From contig NZ_JAJGSX010000009.1 in the NCBI RefSeq assembly GCF_021245725.1, forward strand, positions 186,001 through 250,000: 64,000 bases of DNA, given 5' to 3'. The notes below the pieces were generated by a model. It was given only the letters and a program-made list of their open reading frames with translations. It was not told the DNA's origin and ran no database searches. The stretch is from Pseudonocardia sp. TRM90224. GTDB taxonomy: Bacteria > Actinomycetota > Actinomycetes > Mycobacteriales > Pseudonocardiaceae. The position numbers and the translations under genes are program-made. Below, one piece after another: positions 15,851-24,693 of this stretch (position 1 is the stretch's first letter; the number at the start of each line of letters is the position of its first letter).

Positions 15851-17857
15851 ATGCGGTGGAGCGGACAGCAGGTTCTCGACGACGGTGTCGGCACGACCCC
15901 GGCGCTGCCGGGCATGCGCGGGTTGCTGCGCTCGGTGCGCACTCCCGAGTTCGCCGGCGCGGTCTTCCACGAGGTGGAGTCGAAGTCGGCGCTCAACCGC
16001 ATCCCGGAGACGTCGGCGATGCCGTTCCGCTGGACGGTCAACCCCTATCGTGGCTGCTCACACGCTTGCGTCTACTGCCTGGCCGGGCCCACGCGCGTGC
16101 TGCTCGCCGACGGCGGCACCCGGCCGATCGCCGAGCTGCGGGTCGGCGACGCCGTGATGGGCACGCAGGTGGTCGACGGCGTGCGGCGGTACGTGCGCAC
16201 CTCCGTGCTCGCGCACTGGTCGACCACCAAACCGGCCTACTCGGTGCGGCTCGCGGGCGGCACCGAGCTGGTCGCCAGCGGCGAGCACAAGTTCCTCACC
16301 GACGCCGGGTGGCGGCACGTGAGCGGTGGATGGTGCCGCTCGGGCCGGCGGCCCCGGCTGCGTGAGGGCAGCGCGCTGCTCGGCCCCGGCCGGTTCGTGC
16401 CGCAGGAGCCGCGTGAGCACACCCCGGCCTACCGGCAGGGTTACCTCTGCGGGGTGGTGCGCGGCGACGGGAGCCCGTTCCCGTCCGAGCGGCTCGAGCT
16501 GGAGGCGCTCGGCCGCGCCCACCACTTCCTCGCCGACGCCGCCCACACGCAGGCGCCGGCCGTCGCCCTGGCCGGCAGTGGCGAGCCCGGCCGGATCGCG
16601 CCAGACCGGGCGCGCGGGGGCATCGCGCCGCTCTCCGACGTCGTGCGGTGGCCGCACCGCGCCGGCAGCGAGTGGTGTGCGGGGTTCCTCGCCGGGGTGC
16701 TCGACGCCCGTGGTGAGGTGGCGGGCGGTGAGCTGCGCGTCGTGCACACCGACGAGGAGTTCGTCGGACGTGTAGCGGGCGCGCTGCACCGGCTCGGCTA
16801 CCGGTTCGCGGTGGAGGCCGCGCCGCGCGGCGCGCGGGCGGTTCGACTGCGCGGCGGGCCCGCGGTGCTGCTGCGGCTGCTGCACGACGTCGACCCGGCC
16901 GTCAGCCGGCACCGCGACCTGGAGGGTGCGCAGGTGAGCGGCGCGCGGGAGCTGCGGGTGGCGCAGGTGCGGCCGCTCGGTGTCGAGCTGCCGATGTACG
17001 ACATCACCACCGGCACGGGCGACTTCGTCGCCGAGGGCGTCGTGAGCCACAACTGCTTCGCCCGCAACACCCACACGTACCTCGACCTCGACGCGGGCGC
17101 CGATTTCGACAGCCAGATCGTCGTCAAGGTCAACATCGCCAGGGTGCTGGAACGCGAGCTGCGTGCGGCGAAGTGGGCCCGCGAACCCGTCGCGATGGGC
17201 ACCAACACCGACCCCTACCAGCGGGCGGAGGGGCGCTACCGGCTCATGCCCGGCATCGTGCGCGCGCTGGGCCGGTCGGGCACCCCCATGTCGGTCCTCA
17301 CGAAAGGCACCGTGCTGGCCCGCGACCTGCCGGAACTGGTCGCGACCGCGGCGGACGTCCCCGTCGGGCTCGGCGTCTCGATCGCGCTGCTCGACCGCGA
17401 GCTGCAGGCGCGGCTCGAACCGGGCACACCGTCGCCGTCGGCGCGGCTCGACCTGGTCAAGAAGATCACCGACGCCGGGCTGCCCTGCGGGGTGATGGTC
17501 GCGCCCGTGCTGCCGCTGCTCACCGACTCGACCGAGGCGCTCGACGAGCTGCTGGGCCGGATCGCCGCCGCCGGCGCGTCGCGGGCAACGGTGCTGGCGC
17601 TGCACCTGCGGCGAGGCACCCGTGAATGGTTCCTGCAGTGGCTCGAGCGCGAGCAGCCGCACCTCGTCGAGCCCTACGCGCAGCTCTACCGCCGCGGCGC
17701 GTACGTCGACCCGGCCTACCGGCAGGCGCTGTCGGCGCGCGTGGCGCCGCTGCTGCGCCGCCACGGCCTCGACCGGTCGAGCGGCCCCTCGTTCCGGCAG
17801 CCGCAGCCCGCCGTTGCCGTCCCCGACCCGTCGGGTGAGCAGCTGACGCTGCTCTGA
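15851..17857 (+). CDS. Rv2578c/SplB-like radical SAM protein interrupted by an intein
   Basis: The precursor is 668 residues from ATG 15851 (MRWSGQQVLDDG, the conserved family start). Removing residues 76-401 leaves about 342 residues with the contiguous radical SAM motif CSHACVYC followed by FARNTHTYLD, then TNTDPYQRAEGRY and MVAPVLPLLTDS. The cluster Cys residues in the precursor are 69, 73 and the splice junction: intein Cys1 is residue 76 and the extein +1 Cys is residue 402. The Fe-S site therefore exists in its proper context only after splicing. The family is related to spore photoproduct lyase, and the SOS box upstream suggests a DNA-damage role. The exact reaction is unknown. Confidence 0.92.
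   Translation: MRWSGQQVLDDGVGTTPALPGMRGLLRSVRTPEFAGAVFHEVESKSALNRIPETSAMPFRWTVNPYRGCSHACVYCLAGPTRVLLADGGTRPIAELRVGDAVMGTQVVDGVRRYVRTSVLAHWSTTKPAYSVRLAGGTELVASGEHKFLTDAGWRHVSGGWCRSGRRPRLREGSALLGPGRFVPQEPREHTPAYRQGYLCGVVRGDGSPFPSERLELEALGRAHHFLADAAHTQAPAVALAGSGEPGRIAPDRARGGIAPLSDVVRWPHRAGSEWCAGFLAGVLDARGEVAGGELRVVHTDEEFVGRVAGALHRLGYRFAVEAAPRGARAVRLRGGPAVLLRLLHDVDPAVSRHRDLEGAQVSGARELRVAQVRPLGVELPMYDITTGTGDFVAEGVVSHNCFARNTHTYLDLDAGADFDSQIVVKVNIARVLERELRAAKWAREPVAMGTNTDPYQRAEGRYRLMPGIVRALGRSGTPMSVLTKGTVLARDLPELVATAADVPVGLGVSIALLDRELQARLEPGTPSPSARLDLVKKITDAGLPCGVMVAPVLPLLTDSTEALDELLGRIAAAGASRATVLALHLRRGTREWFLQWLEREQPHLVEPYAQLYRRGAYVDPAYRQALSARVAPLLRRHGLDRSSGPSFRQPQPAVAVPDPSGEQLTLL
16076..17053 (+). 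mobile_element. Intein with LAGLIDADG homing endonuclease domain inside the radical SAM gene
   Basis: 326 residues in frame. Block A starts CLAGPTRVLLADG; a block B-like ASGEHKFLTD carries the conserved His. The endonuclease region shows motif 1 LCGVVRGDG (residues 199-207) and motif 2 LAGVLDARG (280-288). Blocks F and G end in MYDITTGTGDFVAEG and VVSHN with the penultimate His and terminal Asn, followed by Cys+1. All residues needed for splicing are visible. In motif 2 the normally acidic position is Arg287, so double-strand cutting is probably lost or weakened while splicing is kept. Confidence 0.9.
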
Positions 17858-17924
17858 CCGGTCGTGGCGGCTCCGGGGGAAACCTGGTGGTCGGCCTCCG
17901 GGGGTGTCCGGATAGCCTCGGACC

Positions 17925-19742
17925 GTGATGCGCACCCATCCCGTCGGCACGCTGCGTGCTGAGCACTCCGGACAGACCGTGACCCTCGCCGGGTGGGTGG
18001 CGCGCCGCCGCGATCACGGTGGCGTGATCTTCATCGACCTCCGCGACGCGTCCGGTTCGGCGCAGGTGGTGTTCCGCGAGGGCGAGATGGCCGAGCGCGC
18101 GCACCGGCTGCGCGCCGAGTTCTGCGTCCGGATCACCGGCGAGGTCGCGCGGCGCCCCGCAGGCAACGAGAACCCCGACCTCGCCACCGGCGACATCGAG
18201 GTCACGGTCACCGACCTCACGGTGCTCTCGGAGTCGGCGCCGCTCCCGTTCCCGCTCGACGAGCACAGCGAGATCGGCGAGGAGATCCGGCTCAAGCACC
18301 GCTACCTCGACCTGCGCCGCAGCGGCCCCGCCGCCGCGCTGCGCCTGCGGTCGGAAGCCAACCGGATCGCGCGCACCGTCCTGCACGAGCGTGAGTTCGT
18401 CGAGGTCGAGACGCCGACGCTGACCCGCTCCACGCCGGAGGGCGCGCGCGACTTCCTGGTGCCGGCGCGGCTGCGTCCCGGCTCCTGGTACGCGCTGCCG
18501 CAGAGCCCGCAGCTGTTCAAGCAGCTGCTGATGGTCGCCGGCACCGAGCGCTATTACCAGATCGCGCGCTGCTACCGCGACGAGGACTTCCGCGCCGACC
18601 GGCAGCCGGAGTTCACCCAGCTCGACATCGAGATGAGCTTCGTCGAGCAGGACGACGTCATCGAGCTGGGCGAGACGATCACGGCTGCGCTGTGGAAGGA
18701 GCTGGTCGGGCACGAGATCCCGCGACCGATCGCCCGGCTCACCTACGCCGAGGCGATGGCGCGCTACGGCTCCGACAAGCCCGACCTGCGCTTCGCCGTC
18801 GAGCTGACCGAGCTCACCGAGTACTTCGCCGACACCCAGTTCAGGGTGTTCCAGAACCCGTACGTCGGCGCAGTCGTGATGCCCGGCGGCGCGAGCCAGC
18901 CCCGCAAGCAGCTCGACGCATGGCAGGAGTGGGCGAAGCAGCGCGGCGCGCGTGGCCTCGCCTACGTCCTGGTCGGCGAGGACGGCGCGGTCGACGAGCG
19001 CGGCCCCGTCGTCAAGAACCTCTCCGAGAGCGAGCGCGACGGACTGCCGAAGGCCGTCGGTGCCGCGCCCGGCGACTGCATCTTCTTCGCAGCGGGCCAC
19101 CCGGCCGACGCGCGTGCTCTGCTCGGCGCCGCGCGCGGCGAGATCGCGCGCAGGTGTGGTCTGGTCGACGAGAGCGCGTGGTCGTTCGTGTGGGTCGTCG
19201 ACGCGCCGATGTTCGAGCGCATCCGCGACGACAAGGGCGTCGAGCAGGGCTGGACGGCCGTGCACCACCCCTTCACCTCGCCGAACGGCGACTGGATGGA
19301 CCGGTTCGAGGAGTCGCCCGACCAGGCGCTCGCGTTCGCCTACGACATCGTCTGCAACGGCAACGAGATCGGCGGCGGCTCGATCCGTATCCACCGCTCC
19401 GACGTGCAGGAACGCGTGTTCGCGCTGCTCGGGATGGACGAGGCGGAGCAGCGGGAGAAGTTCGGCTTCCTGCTCGACGCGTTCGCCTACGGCCCGCCGC
19501 CGCACGGCGGGATCGCGTTCGGCTGGGACCGGATCTGCATGCTGCTATCCGGTGCCGAGTCGCTGCGCGAGGTGATCGCGTTCCCGAAGACCGGTGGCGG
19601 CTTCGACCCGCTGACCTCCGCGCCGGCGCCGATCACCGCCGAGCAGCGCAAGGAGGCCGGCATCGACGCGAAGCCCGTCGCTCCCGCAGCGGCCGCGCCG
19701 TCGGCTGGGCCCTCGGCTCCACCTGTCGCGAAGCCGAGCTAG
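17925..19742 (+). CDS. aspS: Aspartyl-tRNA synthetase, non-discriminating type
   Basis: The product is 604-605 residues; adjacent GTG 17925 and ATG 17928 are both possible starts. It has an N-terminal OB anticodon-binding fold, class II motif 2 ([16 protein letters not shown]), the bacterial GAD insertion, and motif 3 with [10 protein letters not shown]. The loop reads RRRDHGG with His at residue 30/31. From published work on bacterial AspRS, His here (as in Pseudomonas) rather than Leu (E. coli) goes with the non-discriminating form that also charges tRNA-Asn. Asn-tRNA would then be made through GatCAB. The tail is Ala/Pro-rich. Same neighbourhood as M. tuberculosis aspS. Confidence 0.95.
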   Translation: MMRTHPVGTLRAEHSGQTVTLAGWVARRRDHGGVIFIDLRDASGSAQVVFREGEMAERAHRLRAEFCVRITGEVARRPAGNENPDLATGDIEVTVTDLTVLSESAPLPFPLDEHSEIGEEIRLKHRYLDLRRSGPAAALRLRSEANRIARTVLHEREFVEVETPTLTRSTPEGARDFLVPARLRPGSWYALPQSPQLFKQLLMVAGTERYYQIARCYRDEDFRADRQPEFTQLDIEMSFVEQDDVIELGETITAALWKELVGHEIPRPIARLTYAEAMARYGSDKPDLRFAVELTELTEYFADTQFRVFQNPYVGAVVMPGGASQPRKQLDAWQEWAKQRGARGLAYVLVGEDGAVDERGPVVKNLSESERDGLPKAVGAAPGDCIFFAAGHPADARALLGAARGEIARRCGLVDESAWSFVWVVDAPMFERIRDDKGVEQGWTAVHHPFTSPNGDWMDRFEESPDQALAFAYDIVCNGNEIGGGSIRIHRSDVQERVFALLGMDEAEQREKFGFLLDAFAYGPPPHGGIAFGWDRICMLLSGAESLREVIAFPKTGGGFDPLTSAPAPITAEQRKEAGIDAKPVAPAAAAPSAGPSAPPVAKPS

Positions 19743-19752
19743 ACGCTGCGCC

Positions 19753-20694
19753 GTGCTGCACATGAGAGTGATCTCGCCGACCGCGCTCACCGGGTCGGTA
19801 CGGGATCTGCTGCTGAACGCCCCCGGCGCCACGCACGTGATGGAGCTGCCCGGGATCGCGCTGCAACCGGTCGGTGACGTCGTCGAGGCCGACGTCACCC
19901 GCGAGGCCGTCGACGGGCTGCTCGTCGAGCTGTGCGAGCTGGGCATCGATCGCGACGGCGGCGTGACGCTCGAGGCGATCGACACCTCGCTGTCCGATGC
20001 CGCGGACGCCGCGGAGGAGGCCGCACCCGGCGACCCGACCGACGCCGTCATCTGGGACGAGCTGGTGTCCCGGACCGGTGAGGAGTCGCGGCTCTCGATC
20101 AGCTTCCAGTCGTTCCTGACCATCGCGTGCCTGCTCGCCGCGATCGGCGCGATCACCAACTCGCCGGTCACGGTCGTGGGCGCGATGGTGCTCGGGCCCG
20201 AGTTCGGGCCGCTCGCCGCGATGGCCGTCGGGATCGCGCTGCGGCGCGGCGACCTCGTCAAGCGCGGCGCCATCGCGCTCGGTGTCGGCTTCCCGTTCGC
20301 CATGGGCATCACCGCGGCGGCGACCCTGCTGTTCGAGGCGGTCGGGCTGCTCAACGTCGGTGATCTCGACATGCTCGACCAGGTCGACTTCATCTACGAG
20401 GTCGGCCCGTTCTCGCTGATCGTCGCGCTGCTCGCGGGCGCGGCCGGGATGCTTGCGCTGACCTCGGCGAAGTCGGCGTCGCTCGTGGGCGTGTTCATCT
20501 CCGTCACGACGGTGCCGGCGGCCGCGTTCGCGTCGGTCGCACTCGTCGAGGGCCGGTTCGCGCAGGCCGCAGGCTCCGCGCTGCAGCTGTTCGTCAACAT
20601 CATCGGCGTGATCGTCGCGGCGCTCGCTGTTCTTCTGCTTTCCGGACGCCTACCGCGTGGCATTCGGAGCCGCCGCAGGCTCTCGTCGGGGTAG
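19753..20694 (+). CDS. DUF389 family membrane protein
   Basis: The product is 313 residues (GTG 19753; ATG 19762 is an alternative). A soluble N-terminal ~110 residues of ACT-like or regulatory appearance precede about six membrane helices. The conserved membrane core includes NSPVTVVGAMVLGPEFGPLAA and an LALTSAKSASLVGVFISV segment, which identify DUF389 (TIGR00341-like). Transport of hydrophobic or ionic substrates has been suggested for the family but not shown. It starts 10 bases after aspS and is probably co-transcribed with it and with the next gene. Confidence 0.82.
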   Translation: MLHMRVISPTALTGSVRDLLLNAPGATHVMELPGIALQPVGDVVEADVTREAVDGLLVELCELGIDRDGGVTLEAIDTSLSDAADAAEEAAPGDPTDAVIWDELVSRTGEESRLSISFQSFLTIACLLAAIGAITNSPVTVVGAMVLGPEFGPLAAMAVGIALRRGDLVKRGAIALGVGFPFAMGITAAATLLFEAVGLLNVGDLDMLDQVDFIYEVGPFSLIVALLAGAAGMLALTSAKSASLVGVFISVTTVPAAAFASVALVEGRFAQAAGSALQLFVNIIGVIVAALAVLLLSGRLPRGIRSRRRLSSG

Positions 20695-20699
20695 GGTCG

Positions 20700-21899
20700 A
20701 TGGCGATGGTTCGCGACCTGGGCAGTTTTCCCAGGCCGGTACTTGCTGCGCTGTCCGCGGCCGAGCGGTTGCTCACCCGCCGGTCCGGCGCGAGCGTGGT
20801 GCTGGCCGATCCAGAGGACCTCGGCGGTAGCTCCCGGTCCGTCGTGGCGCGTGCGCGGGTGGCTCGCAACCCGTTCTCGCTGCCGCGCACGCTCGTCGTC
20901 AAGCACTACATCTCCGAGCCGAAAGCCGGGCAGCCCGACCCGTTCCACTACGAGGTTGCGAGCTGCCAGCTGTTCACGGCGCTGCCGGCGGACTCCCGGC
21001 CGAGCCCGGTGCTGATCGCGCACGACCCGCAGGCGCGGCTGCTCGTGCTGGAGGACCTCGGGCGCAGCTCGACGCTCGCCGACAAGCTGTTCGGCCCCGA
21101 TCCCGCGGCGGCGCAGCGCTGCCTGCTCAGCTGGGCGCGTGCGCTCGGGCGGATGCAGGCCGCGACCGCCGGGCGGGAGAACGACTTCGGCGCCCTGCTG
21201 CGCCGGCTCGGGGAACGTGCGTGGCGCGACCCGATGGCCGAGGACGCGCGCGCTGCGTTCGCCGAGGTCCCGGCGCTGCTCGAGCAGGAGCTCGGGGTGG
21301 TGGTCTCGCCGGCCGCCGGCATCGAGGCGCAGGTGACGGCGCGGCTGCTGGGCGGCACCCGGTACCGCGCCTTCAGCCCGTCCGACACCTGCCCGGACAA
21401 CAACCTGGTGACCAGCAGGGGCGTCCGGTTCGTCGACTTCGAGTGGGGCTGCTTCCGCGACATCGCGCTCGACGCCGCCTACTTCCGTGTCCCCTTCCCG
21501 GGGTGCGAGGCCAGCTTCGCGCTGCCGGCCGGGATGTCGGAGATGATGTTGGAGGCGTGGCGCAACGAGGTCGCGGCGGTGTGGCCCGACTTCGACGACC
21601 CCGAACGGCTCGACCAGCAGCTGCTCGACGCCCAGCTGCTCTGGGTGTGGCTGTGCACGTGGTGGTTGCTGCCGCGGATCCGGGTGCGCGACATGCTGAT
21701 CGGGAGCGACGCGACCCGTTCCCCGCGGATCAGCACGGCGCTCGCGCACTACTGGCGCCAGCTCGCCGTGGCCGCCGACGCCGCCGGCCGCCCCGCCACC
21801 GCCGACCTCGGCCTCGCGGTCGCCGGCGCGCTGGCCAAACGCTTCCCCGACACCCCCTCCGCGCTGCCCGTCTACCCGGCTTTCCGCTCCGTCGCCTGA
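20700..21899 (+). CDS. Aminoglycoside-phosphotransferase-like kinase-fold protein
   Basis: The product is 399 residues, starting five bases after the DUF389 stop. The N-lobe shows TLVVKHYISEP with a candidate ATP-binding Lys. The catalytic loop reads PSDTCPDNN, which fits the family HGDxxxxN spacing but with His-Gly replaced by Pro-Ser, while Asp and Asn are kept. VDFEWG fits the metal-binding IDWE position. It may be a kinase of an unknown small molecule; the changed loop makes activity less certain. Trp-rich C-lobe (LLWVWLCTWWLL). There is no resistance context. Confidence 0.65.
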   Translation: MAMVRDLGSFPRPVLAALSAAERLLTRRSGASVVLADPEDLGGSSRSVVARARVARNPFSLPRTLVVKHYISEPKAGQPDPFHYEVASCQLFTALPADSRPSPVLIAHDPQARLLVLEDLGRSSTLADKLFGPDPAAAQRCLLSWARALGRMQAATAGRENDFGALLRRLGERAWRDPMAEDARAAFAEVPALLEQELGVVVSPAAGIEAQVTARLLGGTRYRAFSPSDTCPDNNLVTSRGVRFVDFEWGCFRDIALDAAYFRVPFPGCEASFALPAGMSEMMLEAWRNEVAAVWPDFDDPERLDQQLLDAQLLWVWLCTWWLLPRIRVRDMLIGSDATRSPRISTALAHYWRQLAVAADAAGRPATADLGLAVAGALAKRFPDTPSALPVYPAFRSVA

Positions 21900-21910
21900 C
21901 CCCGCCCCGC

Positions 21911-22200
21911 CGCGAGTCGGGCCCGCGCAGCGCGCGAGTCGGGCCGCCGCCGCGGGTGAGTCGTCACTTCTGGCACGGTGAGTCGTCACTTCTGGCACGG
22001 TGAGTCGTCACTTCTGGCACGGTGAGTCGTCACTTCTGGCACGGTGAGTCGCCACCTGGCGCGCAGATCGCACGACCGGAACCGTCGACTCACCGTGCCG
22101 AAAGTGTCGACTCACCGTGCCGAAGGTGTCGACTCACCGCGTCGCCCCGACTCGCGCACGTGCTGGGCAGGACTCGCGCACGTGTTGGGCCCGACTCGCG
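21911..22200. repeat. Nested inverted array of 22-base repeats
   Basis: Four tandem copies of GGTGAGTCGTCACTTCTGGC+AC occupy 21955-22042, with a degenerate fifth. Two and a half reverse-oriented relatives (GTCGACTCACCGTGCCGAAAGT type) lie at 22084-22138. The whole is flanked by CGCGAGTCGGGCC at 21911-21923 (again at about 21933-21945) and its reverse complement GGCCCGACTCGCG at 22188-22200. The block fills most of the 21900-22337 gap between two same-strand genes. No spacer diversity, so not CRISPR. It could fold as one large cruciform or bind a protein in multiple copies. Confidence 0.85.
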
Positions 22201-22337
22201 GTGGTGGGGTAACGGTGCAGGTCAGCGGGCCGGTGCGGCACCGAGCGTTTCACGAGCGGTCCTCGACACGTCATCCCGCGCACACCGTGGCGGAGTCGGC
22301 ATCGGTGATCGTGACATCCGTGACCGCGCTCCAGCCG

Positions 22338-23141
22338 ATGTTCGCGCCGTCCTCGACCTCCGGCGCCCTCGCCGAGCCCGCATCCCGGCAGGTGCGCGTC
22401 CTCGCCACCATGGGCGATTCCACCCCCGCCGGTCTCGGCGATCCCGTCGCCGGTGGCTGGCGCGGCTTCCCCGTGCTGCTGGGGGACGCGCTCGGGGTGG
22501 CGTCGCTGGTGAACACGGCCAGGACGGGCGCCCGGGTCGCCGACGTGCGCCGCGAGCAGCTCGCCGCCGTACTCGCCGCCCGGCCCGACGTCGCCGTGAT
22601 CTTCGTCGGGATGAACGACACTTTGCGTTCCGACTTCGACCCCGACGCCATCCAGGGGGACTACCTGGCGATGGTCTCGGCGCTGCGCGCGGCCGGAGCG
22701 CACGTCCTGATGCTGCGCTACCACGACCACACGAAGGTCTTCCGGCTGCCGGCGCCGCTGCGCCGCGCGCTCGTGCGGCGGGTCCTCGCGCTGAACGCCG
22801 TCTGCGACGCGGTGTGCGCGTCGGAGCCAGCCGGGATCGGCATGCTCGACCTCGACGCGCTGCCCGGCGGCTACGACCGCGACGCGTGGGCCGTCGACCG
22901 GCTGCACCCTTCTGAACGCGGTCACCGGATGCTCGCGGCGGGGTTCGCCGAGCTGCTGGAACGTGCCGGGTACGCCGTCCCGCAGCCCGTGAGCCTGGAG
23001 TGCTCCGGCGGTCGGGAGGTCACCGCGCTGCACCGCGCGGCGTGGCTCGTCGTGAAGGGCCTGCCTTGGCTGATCCGGCGCGGCGGCGACCTCGGACCCG
23101 TCATGATCCAGGCGCTCGCCTCGGAGCTGCGCCGCCGCTGA
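22338..23141 (+). CDS. SGNH/GDSL-family hydrolase
   Basis: ATG 22338 (MFAPSSTSG) gives 267 residues; the open frame extends to 22044 through the repeat array, which is not coding in appearance, and GTG codons near 22302 are alternatives. SGNH blocks are visible: MGDSTPAGLGDP (block I Ser), a Gly in block II (NTARTGARVAD), VGMNDTL (block III Asn) and DRLHPSERGH (block V Asp and His). No clear signal peptide. Likely an esterase or lipase acting on an unknown acyl ester. Convergent with the small zinc-ribbon gene. Confidence 0.85.
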   Translation: MFAPSSTSGALAEPASRQVRVLATMGDSTPAGLGDPVAGGWRGFPVLLGDALGVASLVNTARTGARVADVRREQLAAVLAARPDVAVIFVGMNDTLRSDFDPDAIQGDYLAMVSALRAAGAHVLMLRYHDHTKVFRLPAPLRRALVRRVLALNAVCDAVCASEPAGIGMLDLDALPGGYDRDAWAVDRLHPSERGHRMLAAGFAELLERAGYAVPQPVSLECSGGREVTALHRAAWLVVKGLPWLIRRGGDLGPVMIQALASELRRR

Positions 23142-23150
23142 CCCCGAACC

Positions 23151-23212
23151 TCCCCACCGTTTTGTGCACTTGCGCGCCGTTTCGGCGCGCATCCACCCAA
23201 AACGGTGGGGAA
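23151..23212. terminator. CCCCACCGTTTTG hairpin between convergent genes (copy 2)
   Basis: Outer arms CCCCACCGTTTTG and CAAAACGGTGGGG pair exactly; an inner stem CGCGCCG/CGGCGCG closes on a TTT loop. It starts about 10 bases after the SGNH hydrolase stop and ends just before the stop of the convergent zinc-ribbon gene, so it could terminate both transcripts. Confidence 0.7.
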
Positions 23213-23214
23213 CT

Positions 23215-23445
23215 TCAGGCGGCGCGCCGCTGCGGCTCGGCCGGGGCGGGCCCGCGGGGCGTGGCGACGGCGAGCTGCGCCTCGATCCGCCACAGCTGCG
23301 CGCGGGTGCACGTCGGGCAGATCCACGTGACGGTGCCGTCGGGTTCGTGCTGGCTGCTCCAGGCGAGCCCGGCCACGTCGGCCGGGGTGCGGGCGAGCGC
23401 GCAGAGCGGGCAGCGCGGTTCACGGCCCATGGTGTCTGTGTCCAT
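23215..23445 (-). CDS. Small zinc-ribbon-like protein
   Basis: 76 residues from ATG 23445. Two Cys pairs, CPLC (residues 12-15) and ICPTC (about 42-46), lie about 28 residues apart and look like a treble-clef or zinc-ribbon site. The remainder is Ala/Pro-rich at the C-terminus. The family is not recognised; the layout suggests a small metal-binding protein interacting with nucleic acid or protein. The codon pattern fits the genome. The ATG has another possible upstream context but no strong Shine-Dalgarno site. Confidence 0.6.
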   Translation of the reverse strand: MDTDTMGREPRCPLCALARTPADVAGLAWSSQHEPDGTVTWICPTCTRAQLWRIEAQLAVATPRGPAPAEPQRRAA

Positions 23446-23538
23446 GTCGGTACACCCTTGCCGGCCGACTTTGCAGCGCTGTGAACGCGATGCGAAAACT
23501 GCGCTGCGTTGACGTCCGACTACTCGCCGTCAAAGAAA

Positions 23539-24693
23539 TCAGAGAGAACGCACAAACCGTTCGATCCGCACCAGCGCCTCCTCCAGAAGGGGCAACGCCG
23601 TTGCGTACGAGCAGCGCACATGTCCCTCCCCGGACGGCCCGAAGACGCTGCCCGGCACCACGGCCACGTGCTCCGCGTGCAGCAGTCGCTCGGCGAACGT
23701 CTCCGAGTCGAGCCCAGTCGATCGGATCGACGGGAACGCGTAGAACGCGCCGCCCGGCTCGGGGCAGTCGAGCCCGGTCTCGCGCAGGCCCTTCACGAAG
23801 ACCCTGCGGCGCCGGTCGTAGTCGGCGACCATCTCGTCGACGTCGTCGCCGGGCCCGGACATCGCCTCGACGGCAGCCACCTGCGAGACGTGCGGCGCGC
23901 ACAGCATCGTGTACTGGTGCACCCGCACGGCCAGCTCCGCGACGGCCGCGGGCGCGCAGATCCAGCCGACCCGCCAGCCCGTCATCGCGTACGCCTTGGA
24001 GAAGCCGCCGAGCACCACCGTCCGCTCGCGGGCGCCGGGCAGCGCGCCGAGGCACTGGTGTGCGCCGGTGTAGGTGAGCCGGTCGTAGATCTCGTCGGAG
24101 ATCAGGTAGAGGTCGTGCTGCTCGGCGAGGCGCACCAGCCCTTCCAGCGCCGAGCGCGGCTGCACCGCGCCGGTCGGGTTGGCCGGCGAGCCGATCAGGA
24201 TCGCCTTCGTCCGTGGCGTGATCGCCGCGGCGACGACGTCCGCATCGACCGCGAACCCGTCCTCCCACCGCGTCGGCACGGCCACCGGTGTGCCACCGGC
24301 GAACGCGACGCACGGCTCGTACGCGACGTAGCACGGCTCCGGGATGATCACCTCGTCGCCGGGGTTCAGCAGCACCCGCAGCGCGAGGTCGAGCCCTTCG
24401 GACACACCCGTGGTGATCAGGCACTCCGTGCCGGGGTCGTAATGGGCGTCGTACCGCGCGGCGAGGTCGGCGCAAATCAGCTCGCGCAGCTTCGGCAGCC
24501 CTGCGTTGGACGTGTAGGTGGTGTAGCCGTGCTCCAACGCGTAGATGCCGGCCTCACGGATCCGCCACGGCGTGACGAAATCGGGCTCGCCGACCCCGAG
24601 GGAGATGACGTCGTCCATCTCGGCTGCGATGTCGAAGAACCGTCGGATCCCCGAGGGCGGGCAGGCCGCGATGACCTCGTTGAGCGGCTTCAC
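23539..24693 (-). CDS. Class I/II PLP-dependent aminotransferase (first of two)
   Basis: 384 residues from a GTG overlapping the regulator stop by four bases (GTGA). It begins VKPLNEVIAACPPSGIRRF, followed by the fold-type I landmarks VISLGVGEPDF, GSPANPTGA, LISDEIYDRLTY and the PLP-lysine loop GGFSKAYAMTGWRVGW, and an RCSYAT Arg near the end. It resembles PatA/AspC-type amino acid aminotransferases; the substrate is unknown. Last gene of an apparent four-gene operon in which each aminotransferase directly follows a regulator gene. Confidence 0.88.
   Translation of the reverse strand: MKPLNEVIAACPPSGIRRFFDIAAEMDDVISLGVGEPDFVTPWRIREAGIYALEHGYTTYTSNAGLPKLRELICADLAARYDAHYDPGTECLITTGVSEGLDLALRVLLNPGDEVIIPEPCYVAYEPCVAFAGGTPVAVPTRWEDGFAVDADVVAAAITPRTKAILIGSPANPTGAVQPRSALEGLVRLAEQHDLYLISDEIYDRLTYTGAHQCLGALPGARERTVVLGGFSKAYAMTGWRVGWICAPAAVAELAVRVHQYTMLCAPHVSQVAAVEAMSGPGDDVDEMVADYDRRRRVFVKGLRETGLDCPEPGGAFYAFPSIRSTGLDSETFAERLLHAEHVAVVPGSVFGPSGEGHVRCSYATALPLLEEALVRIERFVRSL

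Noticed and set aside
21955-22138. 22-base repeats considered as a CRISPR array
   Set aside because: Units are directly adjacent without variable spacers, and are followed by inverted copies; no cas genes nearby.
22044-22337. Upstream extension of the SGNH hydrolase frame
   Set aside because: It runs through the repeat array, has Arg/Ser/His-rich sequence unlike the family, and a suitable ATG exists at 22338.
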